Source: Streptomyces sp. ACA25
Lineage (GTDB): Bacteria; Actinomycetota; Actinomycetes; Streptomycetales; Streptomycetaceae
DNA: 64,000 nt
Assembly: GCF_028200735.1 (NCBI RefSeq)
Contig: NZ_JAQKPV010000005.1
Coordinates: 236,847 to 300,846 of the forward strand
Reading direction: 5' to 3'
Under the pieces are notes generated by a model. The model was given only the letters and a program-made list of their open reading frames with translations. It made no database searches and was not told the DNA's origin. Both the position numbers and the translations under genes were made by a program. This document shows, piece by piece, positions 25,838 to 34,324 of this stretch (position 1 is the first letter of the stretch; every line of letters begins with the position of its first letter).

Positions 25838-28222
25838 TCAGTGCGGGGAGGTGGGGAGGTCCGGCCAGTAGCGGGGGATGATCCGCCAGGCCGCCTCCAG
25901 GCCGACGATGCCGGCGCCGGCCAGGGCGACCGCGGCCCAGGGCATGGCAAGCCCGCTCAGGTTCAGGGCGAAGAAGGTCTGCAGCCAGGGGGTGACCAGG
26001 ACGGTCAGGAAGCCCGCGCACATGGCGGCCAGCAGGGCGATCCGCCACCAGGTGTAAGGGCGGGCGATGATCGCCAGCACCCACAGGGCCAGCAGGAAGA
26101 GGGTGAGGGTGGCCGCACTGGTTTCGGCGGTGCGGGTGGCCTCGGTGGCCCCGTAGTACGAGCGGGCCAGCAGGTAGGTGGTGAAGGTGGCGGCGCCGGC
26201 GATGAGACCGAAGGGGACGGCCAGGCGCATCACCCGGCGGACGAAGTGCGGGCGGGCCCGTTCCCGGTTCGGGGCGAGGGCGAGGAAGAAGGCCGGGATG
26301 CCGATGGTCAGGGCGGACAGCAGGGTCAGATGCCGGGGAAGGAACGGGTACGGCACCTGACTGATGATCACCGCGAAGGCCATGAACACGGAGTACACGG
26401 TCTTGGTCAGGAAGAGGTTGGCGATCCGCTCGATGTTGCCGATGACCCGTCGGCCCTCGGCCACCACGGACGGGAGCGTCGCGAAGCTGTTGTTCAGCAG
26501 GACGATCTGGGCGACGCCCTTGGTGGCCTCCGAGCCCGAGCCCATGGAGACCCCGATGTCGGCGTCCTTCAGCGCCAGCACGTCGTTGACTCCGTCGCCG
26601 GTCATCGCCACGTTGTGGCCGCGGGCCTGGAGCGCACCGACCATCTCCCGCTTCTGCTGCGGAGTGACCCGGCCGAAGACGGTGCCGCGCTCGACCGCCG
26701 TGGCCAGCTCCCCCGGGTCGGTGGGCAGCTTGCGCGCGTCCACGGGCCGGTCGGCGCCGGGCAGGCCCAGCTTCATGGCGACGGCGCCCACCGAGACGGC
26801 GTTGTCACCCGAGATGACCTTGGCGTCGACGTTCTGGGCTGCGAAGTAGCGCAGGGTGTCGGCCGCCTCCGGGCGCAGCCGCTGCTCCAGGACGATCAGC
26901 GCGACCGGGGAGACGGCTTCGGTGCCGGCGGGTTCCTCGGCCCGGCCGGCCAGCAGGACCCGCAGCCCCTGGGCGTTGAGGCCGTCGACCTCCGCGAGCG
27001 CCGGGTGACCGGCGGGCAGCAGCACATCGGGGGCGCCGAGCAGCCAGGTGCCGGCGGGCCCCCCGGGGCTGTGCAGGGTGGCCCCGCTGTACTTGCGTGC
27101 CGAGGAGAACGGGATGGGGTCGGTGCAGTGCCAGCCCTCCGGCGCCGGCCAGGCGTTGATGAGGGCCCGGAGACTGGCGTTGGGGTGCGGATCGCTCTGG
27201 CCGAGGACGCCGAGCACCTGCCGCAAGTGCGCCTCGTCCGACCCCGCGCCGTCCAGCATCCGGAGTTCCGCGACGTCCATGCCGCCCTCGGTGAGGGTGC
27301 CGGTCTTGTCCAGGCAGACCACGTCGACCCGGGCCAGGCCCTCGATGGCGGGCAGCTCCTGCACCAGGCACTGCTGGCGGCCCAGCCGGATGACGCCGAT
27401 CGCGAAGGCCACGGAGGTCAGCAGGACGAGCCCTTCGGGCACCATGACCACGATGCCGGCGACCATCCGGCGGATGGCCTCGAAGGTGTCGGCCCGCTCC
27501 ACCACCAGCTGGCTGATGATGAGGCCGATCGCCGCCGGGATCATCAGAATGATGCAGTACTTGAGGATCTTGCTGATGCCGTTGCGGAGCTCGGAGTGGA
27601 CCAGGGTGAAGCGGGACGCCTCCTCGGCGAGCTTCGCGGCGTAGGCTTCGCGGCCGACCTTGGTGGCGGTGAAGGAGCCGCCGCCGGCGACCACGAAGCT
27701 GCCGGACATCACCTGGTCGCCGGGGTGTTTGAGGACCGGGTCGGCCTCGCCGGTGAGCAGCGACTCGTCGACCTCCAGGCTCTCGGCCTCGGTGACCACC
27801 CCGTCCACGACCACCTTGTCACCGGGGCCGAGCTCGATGAGGTCGTCGAGGACCAGCGAGCTCGTCGGCACTTCGCTGCTGACGCCGTCGCGGCGGACGG
27901 TCGGCCGGGACTCACCGATGACGGCCAGGCTGTCCAGGGTCTTCTTGGCGCGCAGTTCCTGGACGATGCCGATCAGGGCGTTGGCGATGATGACGAAGCC
28001 GAAAAGCCCGTCCTGGATCGGGCCGACCACCAGGATGATGGCGAACAGCGTGCCGATGATGCCGTTGAAGAGGGTGAGGACGTTCGCGCGGATGATCTCC
28101 CCGGTGGTGCGGGACGACCGCACGGGCACGTCGTTGACCTGGCCGCGGGCGACGCGCTCGGCCACCTCGGCAGCGGTCAGTCCGCGCAGCTGACCGGCCG
28201 CCCCGGCCTCGGCGGGCGTCAT
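25838..28222 (-). CDS. Cation-translocating P-type ATPase
   Basis: The 794-residue membrane protein has the P-type signatures: actuator loop DESLLTGEADPV, VMVPEGLVLLTSV in membrane helix 4, phosphorylation site CLDKTGTLTEGG, and hinge TGDGVNDVLALKDADIG. There is no N-terminal CxxC metal-binding domain, and the PEGL sequence of helix 4 is like Ca2+/Mg2+-type rather than Cu+ (CPC) pumps. The transported ion cannot be named. The ATG at 28222 begins the conserved TAAEVAERVARGQVNDVP region. The 41 nt between it and the DUF2530 gene allow co-transcription. Confidence 0.88.
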   Translation of the reverse strand: MTPAEAGAAGQLRGLTAAEVAERVARGQVNDVPVRSSRTTGEIIRANVLTLFNGIIGTLFAIILVVGPIQDGLFGFVIIANALIGIVQELRAKKTLDSLAVIGESRPTVRRDGVSSEVPTSSLVLDDLIELGPGDKVVVDGVVTEAESLEVDESLLTGEADPVLKHPGDQVMSGSFVVAGGGSFTATKVGREAYAAKLAEEASRFTLVHSELRNGISKILKYCIILMIPAAIGLIISQLVVERADTFEAIRRMVAGIVVMVPEGLVLLTSVAFAIGVIRLGRQQCLVQELPAIEGLARVDVVCLDKTGTLTEGGMDVAELRMLDGAGSDEAHLRQVLGVLGQSDPHPNASLRALINAWPAPEGWHCTDPIPFSSARKYSGATLHSPGGPAGTWLLGAPDVLLPAGHPALAEVDGLNAQGLRVLLAGRAEEPAGTEAVSPVALIVLEQRLRPEAADTLRYFAAQNVDAKVISGDNAVSVGAVAMKLGLPGADRPVDARKLPTDPGELATAVERGTVFGRVTPQQKREMVGALQARGHNVAMTGDGVNDVLALKDADIGVSMGSGSEATKGVAQIVLLNNSFATLPSVVAEGRRVIGNIERIANLFLTKTVYSVFMAFAVIISQVPYPFLPRHLTLLSALTIGIPAFFLALAPNRERARPHFVRRVMRLAVPFGLIAGAATFTTYLLARSYYGATEATRTAETSAATLTLFLLALWVLAIIARPYTWWRIALLAAMCAGFLTVLVTPWLQTFFALNLSGLAMPWAAVALAGAGIVGLEAAWRIIPRYWPDLPTSPH

Positions 28223-28263
28223 GGTGTCGCCATGATTGCGGTTGTCCCCCGGATTGTTGCTGA

Positions 28264-28590
28264 TCAGTCCCCCCCGGAGCCGTCCGACCCGTCCGCTCCG
28301 GACTCCGTCGTGCTGTCGGGGCCCGGGGAGGGTGCCTGGGGTTCGGCGGAAGTGGACGCCGGGCCGTGGCGCTTCGCATACCAGAGCCCGAAGAGGCCCA
28401 GGCCGGTGCCGACCAGGCAGGACCAGATCCACCACTCGTGGCCGTGCTCGGCGTACCAGCCGTAGAACGGCAGCTGGCCCAGGAACAGCAGGGCCCAGAT
28501 GCCGGTGCCGGCCGCGACCGCTGCGGTGATGTTCCCTTCGAGCGGCTCGGGGGCCTCCCGCTTGCCGTTGGCCAGCTCAGCCCAGCGCAT
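28264..28590 (-). CDS. DUF2530 membrane protein
   Basis: The 108-residue product has two membrane segments (GNITAAVAAGTGIWALLFLGQ and the WWIWSCLVGTGLGLFGLWYA stretch) and the EPLEGN motif of DUF2530, followed by an acidic, Ser/Gly-rich tail. ATG 28590 has GGGAGGA upstream. It sits just before the P-type ATPase gene in the same direction. Function unknown. Confidence 0.8.
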   Translation of the reverse strand: MRWAELANGKREAPEPLEGNITAAVAAGTGIWALLFLGQLPFYGWYAEHGHEWWIWSCLVGTGLGLFGLWYAKRHGPASTSAEPQAPSPGPDSTTESGADGSDGSGGD

Positions 28591-28807
28591 CTCTGCCGTC
28601 CTCCCGCTGTTCGCACATGTCTTCGCCCAGCCTACCCAGCACCGTTCGGCCGGGTGACGCCTTGTCCCGGACGTTTCGCTCCGGGGAAGTCCGGGACCAG
28701 TATCGGGGTCGTCCCGCCTCGCGCGGGGTACGCGGGGCCGGGCGGGGCCCCGCAGTCCCGGGGTGGGCCGGCACGGGGTGCGGAGGATCACCCAGGCCGG
28801 TATTTCG

Positions 28808-28820
28808 TTAGGCAAGCTAA
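28808..28820. promoter_or_regulatory. Palindromic operator before the MarR gene
   Basis: TTAG-GCAAG-CTAA is an interrupted palindrome 18 nt before the MarR start, overlapping the likely core promoter. MarR regulators commonly bind such sites in their own promoters; binding here is inferred. Confidence 0.55.
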
Positions 28821-28838
28821 TGACTTAGGGTGGAGTGC

Positions 28839-29282
28839 ATGCCGCAGACCACGCTGGGAACCCCCGAGGACGCCGCCGCGGTGAACACGCTGCGGGTGGG
28901 CGTCATGCGCCTGGCCCGCCGCCTGCGGCACCAGCGTGCCGACCGGTCGCTGAGTCTCGCCGAGATGTCGGCCCTGGGCACCCTGTACCGCTGCGGACCC
29001 ATGACCCCGGGGGAGCTGGCCCGCAGCGAGCATGTGCAGCCGCCGTCGATGACCCGGATCATCGCCCTGCTCCACGAGCGGGGCCTGGTCCGCCTCGAGC
29101 CGCACCCGGACGACCGCCGCCAGAAGACCGTGTCCACCACCGACCGGACCGAGGAGATGCTCGCGGCGAGCCGCAGCCAGGGGAACGCCTGGCTGACCGA
29201 GCTGGCCGGCGGGCTGGACGAAGAGGAGTGGGCCCTCCTGCGGGCCGCCGCTCCGGTACTGCACAAGCTCGCGCACCAGTAG
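28839..29282 (+). CDS. MarR-family transcriptional regulator
   Basis: The 147-residue protein has the winged helix of MarR: LSLAEMSALGTLYRCGPMTP, then ELARSEHVQPPSMTRIIALL as recognition helix and LVRLEPHPDDRRQKTVSTT as wing. ATG 28839 has GGAG upstream. An MFS exporter follows 81 nt later in the same direction, the usual setting for a MarR repressor that controls an efflux pump. The palindrome before the gene is the probable operator. Confidence 0.9.
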   Translation: MPQTTLGTPEDAAAVNTLRVGVMRLARRLRHQRADRSLSLAEMSALGTLYRCGPMTPGELARSEHVQPPSMTRIIALLHERGLVRLEPHPDDRRQKTVSTTDRTEEMLAASRSQGNAWLTELAGGLDEEEWALLRAAAPVLHKLAHQ

Positions 29283-29363
29283 CGAGCGGCACAGCCCTGG
29301 CAGGGGACGGACGGCCCACCGGTGCCGGATCCTGCGGGAGCCAGACCAGGAAAGGTGTGTTCT

Positions 29364-30854
29364 TTGAGTCCGGGACCCGGAGCAGCTTCCGCCCCCGCAC
29401 CTGATCACCGCGCGACCAGCACGTCGCTCTTCAGCTCGCTGAAGGTCCGGAACTACCGGATCTTCTTTCTCGGGGGCACCGTCTCCAACACCGGTACCTG
29501 GATGCAGCGGATCGCCCAGGACTGGCTGATCCACACCCTCACCGGCTCCGCGGCCGCGGTGGGCATCACGATGGCTCTGCAGTTCCTGCCGATGCTGCTG
29601 TTCGGTCTCTACGGCGGGGTGCTGGCGGACCGCCTGGACAAGCGCAAGCTCCTGCTGTGCACCCAGTCGGCGATGGGCCTCACCGGGCTGGCGCTGGCCG
29701 CGCTCACGCTGAGCGGCCAGGTGAACGAGTACCACGTCTATGCGCTGGCGTTCGTCCTCGGGCTGGTGACGGTGGTCGACAACCCCGCCCGGCAGACTTT
29801 CGTCCACGACATGGTCGGCCCGCACCTGCTGCGCAACGCGATCTCTTTGAACTCGGCGAATTTCCAGTCGGCGCGGATCGTCGGGCCCGCAGTCGCCGGC
29901 GTCATGATCTCCGCCGTCGGGAGCGGGTGGGCCTTCCTCTTCAACGGCCTGTCGTTCCTCGCGCCCATCACCGCGCTGCTGCTGATGCGCACCGCCGAGC
30001 TGAACTCCGTGGAGCGGGCCCCGCGTGGGAAGGGCCAGTTGCGGGCCGGGCTCCGCTACGTCGGCAGCCGCCCCGAGCTCTTCTGGCCGATCGTCCTGGT
30101 CACCTTCGTCGGCACCTTCGGGTTCAACTTCCCGATCTGGCTGGTGGCCTTCACCGACCAGATCTTCCAGGCGGACGCGGGCACGTACGGGCTGCTGAAC
30201 ACCCTGATGGCGATCGGGTCGCTGGCCGGTGCCCTGCTGGCGGCGAAACGCGGCAGCAGCCGGATGCGGTTCACCGTGCTGGTCGCCGGACTGTTCGGGG
30301 TGCTGCTGATGACCGCCGCCGCGGCCCCCTTCTTCCTGGTGTTCGCGGCGCTGATGGTGCCCATCGGGCTGGTCGGCATGACCTTCATCATCACCGCCAA
30401 CACCAGCCTCCAGCTGGCCAGCAGCCCGGAGATGCGCGGCCGGGTGATCAGCCTGTTCATGATGGTCTTCGTCGGCAGCACCCCGATCGGCGGCCCGCTG
30501 CTGGGCTGGGTGACCGATGCGTTCGGCGCCCGCGTGGGCCTGCTGACCGGCGGGCTGTTCTGCGCGGCGTCCGCCCTGACCGTGGCACTGATCCTGGCCC
30601 GGCTGGGCGGCCTGCGGGTGCGCATCGACCCGCGCCGCGGCCGGCATGCGGTGCGGTTCGTTCCGCGCGACGCGGACGCCGGCACCCCGGACGCCGCGCC
30701 CCCTGGCCCCGGCGTCCCGCAGGCCGCCGGCCCCACCGCGGAGGGCGCGGCCCCGGCGGAAGAGGCGGGGAAGGCCGAGTCCACCGGAGAGCCGGCCGGC
30801 GGCACGGGGGCCGGGCGGGCGCCTCACTCCCGGAGCACCACTCCCCGGGAGTGA
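29364..30854 (+). CDS. MFS drug-efflux-type transporter
   Basis: The 496-residue membrane protein starts its conserved part at FSSLKVRNYRIFFLGGTVSN, with GGVLADRLDKRKLLL after helix 2 and NTGTWMQRIAQDWLI in helix 1 region, all typical of the enterobactin/multidrug exporter branch (MFS_3). About twelve helices are present, then a hydrophilic Pro/Ala/Glu tail of some 70 residues. TTG 29364 is chosen since AGGAAAGG ends 9 nt before it; GTG 29355 is the alternative. It should export a small molecule by proton antiport under control of the MarR gene upstream. Confidence 0.85.
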   Translation: MSPGPGAASAPAPDHRATSTSLFSSLKVRNYRIFFLGGTVSNTGTWMQRIAQDWLIHTLTGSAAAVGITMALQFLPMLLFGLYGGVLADRLDKRKLLLCTQSAMGLTGLALAALTLSGQVNEYHVYALAFVLGLVTVVDNPARQTFVHDMVGPHLLRNAISLNSANFQSARIVGPAVAGVMISAVGSGWAFLFNGLSFLAPITALLLMRTAELNSVERAPRGKGQLRAGLRYVGSRPELFWPIVLVTFVGTFGFNFPIWLVAFTDQIFQADAGTYGLLNTLMAIGSLAGALLAAKRGSSRMRFTVLVAGLFGVLLMTAAAAPFFLVFAALMVPIGLVGMTFIITANTSLQLASSPEMRGRVISLFMMVFVGSTPIGGPLLGWVTDAFGARVGLLTGGLFCAASALTVALILARLGGLRVRIDPRRGRHAVRFVPRDADAGTPDAAPPGPGVPQAAGPTAEGAAPAEEAGKAESTGEPAGGTGAGRAPHSRSTTPRE

Positions 30855-30859
30855 GGCGC
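30819..30859 (+). terminator. Hairpin across the MFS stop codon
   Basis: Perfect 15-bp arms GCGCCTCACTCCCGG / CCGGGAGTGAGGCGC with an 11-nt loop; the stop codon (30852-30854) lies inside the right arm, so the last codons are part of the hairpin. Confidence 0.65.
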
Positions 30860-30883
30860 GCGCAGCCCGGCTACTGTGGAGCC

Positions 30884-30973
30884 GTGGACGCGAAGACCAG
30901 AATGCGGATCGTCAGCGGGGCGCTCGTCGTCCTGTTCGCCGTGGTGTTCCTGGCGGCCGCCCTGGGCTCCTGA
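30884..30973 (+). CDS. 29-residue single-helix membrane microprotein
   Basis: GTG preceded by GGAG encodes VDAKTRMRIVSGALVVLFAV and a further VFLAAALGS: a short basic head and one hydrophobic helix that could span the membrane, positive side in. It is followed by a hairpin. Small proteins of this type occur in Streptomyces beside transporters, but I cannot assign this one. It starts 30 nt after the MFS stop. Confidence 0.5.
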   Translation: MDAKTRMRIVSGALVVLFAVVFLAAALGS

Positions 30974-30977
30974 CCGA

Positions 30978-31010
30978 CCCCTCGGCCGACGGGGCCGGGC
31001 AGCCGAGGGG
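30978..31010. terminator. Hairpin between convergent genes
   Basis: Arms CCCCTCGGC / GCCGAGGGG (9 bp) with a 15-nt loop, right after the microprotein stop and just before the stop of the leftward aldo/keto reductase. Confidence 0.6.
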
Positions 31011-31018
31011 CCGCCGGG

Positions 31019-31999
31019 TCACCAGGCGAAGGCCTCCGGGGACGGGCCCGGGCCGGGGAAGATCTCGTCCAGTCCGGCCAGCACTTCGGTGCTGAGCTCC
31101 AGCTCCATGGCGCGGAGCGCCGAGTCCAGCTGTTCGCGGGTCCGCGGGCCGACGATCGGGCCGGTGACCCCGGGGCGGGTCAGCAGCCAGGCCAGGCCGG
31201 CCTCGCCCGGCTCCACGCCGTGGCCGGCGAGGAGGTCCTCGTAAGCCTGCACCTGCTCGCGCAGCGTGGTGTTCTCCAGCGCCTTGGCCGAACGGGTGGA
31301 GCCGCCCTCGCGCTCCTTGCGGATGGCGCCGCCCAGCAGTCCGCCGCTCAGCGGCGACCACGGGATGACCCCGAGTCCGTAGGCCTGCGCCGCCGGGATG
31401 ACCTCCATCTCGGCGCGCCGCTCGGCCAGGTTGTACAGGCACTGCTCGCTGACCAGGCCGAGCGAGCCGCGGCGGGCCGCTGTCTCGTTGGCCTGCGCCA
31501 GATTCCAGCCCGCGTGGTTGGAGCTGCCGGCGTAGAGGATCTTGCCCTGCTGGACCAGGACGTCGACGGCCTGCCAGATCTCCTCCCACGGGGTGTCCCG
31601 GTCCACGTGGTGGAACTGGTAGAGGTCGATGTAGTCGGTGCCCAGGCGCTGGAGGCTGGCGTCCACGGCCCGCCGGATGTTGACGGCGGACAGCTTGTCG
31701 TGGTTCGGCCAGGCGGGGGGATGGGCGCCCATGTGCCCGTAGCCCTTGGTCGCCAGCACGACCTTGTCGCGGCGCTCGCCGCCCTTGGCGAACCAGCTGC
31801 CGAGGATCTTCTCGGTGCGGCCCTTGTTCTCCCCCCAGCCGTACACGTTGGCGGTGTCGAAGAAGTTGACGCCGGCGTCCAGCGCGGCGTCCATGATCGC
31901 GTGGCTGTCCGCCTCGTCGGTGTGCGGTCCGAAGTTCATGGTGCCCAGGACCAAGCGGCTGACCTGGAGACCCGTGCGTCCGAGATGTGTGTACTTCAT
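31019..31999 (-). CDS. Aldo/keto reductase
   Basis: The 326-residue protein opens MKYTHLGRTGLQVSRLVLGT and shows the catalytic tetrad: Asp in FFDTANVYG, Tyr in the same motif, Lys in VLATKGYG and His in YQFHHVD. The NADPH pocket is seen at GPIVGPRTREQLDSAL. It should reduce aldehydes or ketones with NADPH; substrate unknown. ATG 31999 gives the standard N-terminus. The gene is divergent from the secreted protein gene at 32078. Confidence 0.9.
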   Translation of the reverse strand: MKYTHLGRTGLQVSRLVLGTMNFGPHTDEADSHAIMDAALDAGVNFFDTANVYGWGENKGRTEKILGSWFAKGGERRDKVVLATKGYGHMGAHPPAWPNHDKLSAVNIRRAVDASLQRLGTDYIDLYQFHHVDRDTPWEEIWQAVDVLVQQGKILYAGSSNHAGWNLAQANETAARRGSLGLVSEQCLYNLAERRAEMEVIPAAQAYGLGVIPWSPLSGGLLGGAIRKEREGGSTRSAKALENTTLREQVQAYEDLLAGHGVEPGEAGLAWLLTRPGVTGPIVGPRTREQLDSALRAMELELSTEVLAGLDEIFPGPGPSPEAFAW

Positions 32000-32077
32000 G
32001 GGGGAAGTCAACGTGGTCGAGTCCACTCGAAGCAAGACCCTGCAGGAGTGGCCCGGCGGGGATGAAAGGCTGGACCC

Positions 32078-33133
32078 ATGCGTCTGACCTGGACTGTGCC
32101 GTGCTCCGCCGTGGCCTCGCTGCTGCTCGCCGCCCTTGCCGTCGCACCGCCCGCGGCTGCCGAGAACACGTCCGGCGAGGACGCTCCGGCCGCGTTCACC
32201 CTGGAGGACCCGCGGATCGTCGAGTCCAGCGGTCTGCAGGCGAGTCACCGGCATCCGGGGGTCTACTGGACCCACAACGACAGCGATTACCCGCCGGAGA
32301 TCTACGCGGTGGACAGCGGGACGGGGGAGACCGTCGCCACCGTCACGCTCCAGGGCGTGGAGTTCCGGGATGTGGAGGGCATCCATCTGGGCCCCGAGGG
32401 CGATCTGTACGTCGGGGACATCGGGGACAATTTCGACGGCGCCTGGCCGCATGTGTGGATCTACCGCTTCGCGGAGCCCGCGGAGCTTGCCGACGTGACG
32501 CTGACCCCCACCGTGTACACCGTGCAGTACGACGACGGCCCCCGGGACGCCGAGGCGCTCATGGTGCATCCGGACACCGGCCGGGTCTACCTGGCGAGCA
32601 AGAAGCGGGACGGCAGCGGCGCGGTGTACTCCGGGCCCGAGGAGCTGACCCCCGGCGGTGCGGTGAACGTCTTCGCACGCCTCTACGACACCGACCTGTG
32701 GGTGACGGGCGGTGCCTTCTCCCCGGACGGCACCCGGCTGCTGCTGCGCGGCTACTTCGCGGCCGAGATGTTCCGCTGGGAGGACGGCATACCGGAGCCG
32801 CTCGGCATGGTCACCGTGCCGATGCAGCGCCAGGGCGAGTCGGTGACGTTCACGCCGGACGGCCGCACCCTGATGTTCGGCTCGGAGGGTGAGCGCAGCG
32901 CGGTGCAGCCGGTGCCGCTGGAGGGCGAGCTGCTGCCGGAGAGCGCACAGGACGGAAACGGGGACGGCCCGGGGGCCGGTGGGGACGGGGCGGACGGCCG
33001 GGAGAGCGGCGAGGGTGACGGGGCCGCGGAGGGGGACGAGGGAACCCTGCGGCTGGTGCTCCTCTTCGCTCTGGGCACCGTGCTGGTGGTGGCGCTGCGG
33101 CGGCTGTTCCGGAAACACGACCGGAACCGCTGA
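32078..33133 (+). CDS. Secreted, C-terminally anchored beta-propeller-like protein
   Basis: The 351-residue product has a signal peptide (CSAVASLLLAALAVAPPAAA, cut after AAA), then repeated blades such as SSGLQASHRHPGVYWTHNDS, GDLYVGDIGDNFDGAW and GGAFSPDGTRLLLRGY, like WD40/NHL-type propellers. A Gly/Asp/Glu-rich linker and a membrane helix (LRLVLLFALGTVLVVALRRL) with a basic end anchor it to the outer face of the membrane. Enzymatic activity cannot be inferred. Confidence 0.75.
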   Translation: MRLTWTVPCSAVASLLLAALAVAPPAAAENTSGEDAPAAFTLEDPRIVESSGLQASHRHPGVYWTHNDSDYPPEIYAVDSGTGETVATVTLQGVEFRDVEGIHLGPEGDLYVGDIGDNFDGAWPHVWIYRFAEPAELADVTLTPTVYTVQYDDGPRDAEALMVHPDTGRVYLASKKRDGSGAVYSGPEELTPGGAVNVFARLYDTDLWVTGGAFSPDGTRLLLRGYFAAEMFRWEDGIPEPLGMVTVPMQRQGESVTFTPDGRTLMFGSEGERSAVQPVPLEGELLPESAQDGNGDGPGAGGDGADGRESGEGDGAAEGDEGTLRLVLLFALGTVLVVALRRLFRKHDRNR

Positions 33134-33238
33134 GTAACAACACAGGTGATTTCGCCGATGCGTGAGGGTTCGCCGGCGCGCCACGATGACGCGTGTTCGA
33201 GCACCCCCATCCCCTCACACTTCAGGGAGCTCACCCTC

Positions 33239-34189
33239 ATGGCGCAGATTCAGAGCGAAGCCGTCACCCAGCCGGGGCGGCGCAAGCGCAAGCCCCGCCG
33301 CCTGCTCTCCCTGGGCGTCGCCGCCGCATTCGCCCTCGGGGGCGCCGGTCTTGTCGGGCTGCCTTCCGCCTCGGCGGGCGAGACCACGCAGGTGCAGTCC
33401 GATGTCTCGGCGCAGAGCCAGTTCCAGCGGGGCCCGGACCCGACCGTCTCCAGCATCGAAGCGCGGACCGGTCACTACCGCACCTCGACCACCCGCGTGT
33501 CCGGGCTGGTCTCCGGCTTCGGTGGCGGCACGATCCACTACCCGACCACCACCAGTGACGGCACTTTCGGCGGCGTCGTGATCACCCCCGGGTACACGGC
33601 CTCCGCGTCCACCATGTCCTGGATGGGTGACCGGCTGGCCTCGCAGGGCTTCGTGGTCTTCATCATCGACACCAACAGCCGGTACGACCAGCCGGGGGCC
33701 CGTGGCCGTCAGATGCTGGCCGCCGTGGACTACCTGACGGGACGGAGCTCCGAGCGTCACCGGGTCGACCCGAACCGGATCGGGCTCATAGGTCACTCCA
33801 TGGGCGGTGGCGGTGTGCTGTCAGCGGTCGACTCCCGTCCCTCGGTGAAGGCCGCCGTCCCGCTCACCCCGTGGCACCTGTCCAAGCGCTGGGGCAGCGT
33901 GAGCACCCCCACGCTGATCGTCGGCGCGGAGCGGGACTCCGTCGCCTCCGTCCGGTCGCACGCCATCCCGTTCTACGAGAGCCTGTCGCGCTCGACGGAC
34001 CGCTCCTACCTGGAGCTGAACGGCGCCTCGCACTTCGCCCCGAACACCCACAACACGACGATCGCGAAGTACACCATCTCCTGGCTGAAGCGGTTCGTGG
34101 ACGATGACACCCGCTACGACCAGTTCCTGTGCCCGCTGCCCCCGACCGACCGCAACATCTCGGACTTCCGGGGCAACTGCCCCCGGTGA
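33239..34189 (+). CDS. Secreted cutinase / polyester hydrolase (PETase-like)
   Basis: The 316-residue protein has a twin-basic signal region (RRKRKPRRLLSLGVAAAFAL, end ASA at 44-46) and an alpha/beta-hydrolase core very like actinobacterial cutinases: GHSMGGGG (Ser187), Asp233 in AERDSVA, His265 in GASHFAPN. The spacings Ser-Asp 46 and Ser-His 78 equal those of the Thermobifida cutinases. Substrate-pocket Tyr119 (PGYT), Met188 and Trp212 (TPWH) are those of the PET-hydrolase group, and Cys298/Cys314 can form the C-terminal disulfide. It should hydrolyse cutin, triacylglycerols and perhaps synthetic polyesters outside the cell. AGGGAG lies 9 nt before ATG 33239. Two terminators follow. Confidence 0.9.
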   Translation: MAQIQSEAVTQPGRRKRKPRRLLSLGVAAAFALGGAGLVGLPSASAGETTQVQSDVSAQSQFQRGPDPTVSSIEARTGHYRTSTTRVSGLVSGFGGGTIHYPTTTSDGTFGGVVITPGYTASASTMSWMGDRLASQGFVVFIIDTNSRYDQPGARGRQMLAAVDYLTGRSSERHRVDPNRIGLIGHSMGGGGVLSAVDSRPSVKAAVPLTPWHLSKRWGSVSTPTLIVGAERDSVASVRSHAIPFYESLSRSTDRSYLELNGASHFAPNTHNTTIAKYTISWLKRFVDDDTRYDQFLCPLPPTDRNISDFRGNCPR

Positions 34190-34200
34190 CCGTCTGACAC

Positions 34201-34241
34201 CTCGGGCCGGGCCGGCCCTCACTGAAGCGGCCCGGCCCGAG
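34201..34241 (+). terminator. Terminator of the cutinase gene
   Basis: Perfect 14-bp arms CTCGGGCCGGGCCG / CGGCCCGGCCCGAG with a 13-nt loop, 12 nt after the stop codon. Confidence 0.8.
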
Positions 34242-34270
34242 GAGCAGAGGAGCAAGGGACAGTGCAGCAC

Positions 34271-34300
34271 GGTGGCGGCCGCTGATCAGCGGCCGCCACC
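34271..34300. terminator. Perfect 30-bp palindrome between convergent genes
   Basis: Each half is GGTGGCGGCCGCTGA or its exact complement, with no loop. It lies 25 nt before the stop of the leftward TetR gene and likely ends its transcription; a cruciform is also possible. Confidence 0.7.
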
Positions 34301-34324
34301 GGTGTGTGTACGGAGCCCTGACGG

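Noticed and set aside
25511..28465. Plus-strand 984-codon open frame opposite the P-type ATPase
   Set aside because: Gly/Asp/Arg-rich shadow of a gene with full P-type ATPase motifs on the other strand.
28808..28831. TTAGGCAAGCTAA...CTTAGG considered as a second iron box
   Set aside because: It fits the 19-bp iron-box consensus poorly; the 4-5-4 palindrome is better explained as a MarR site.
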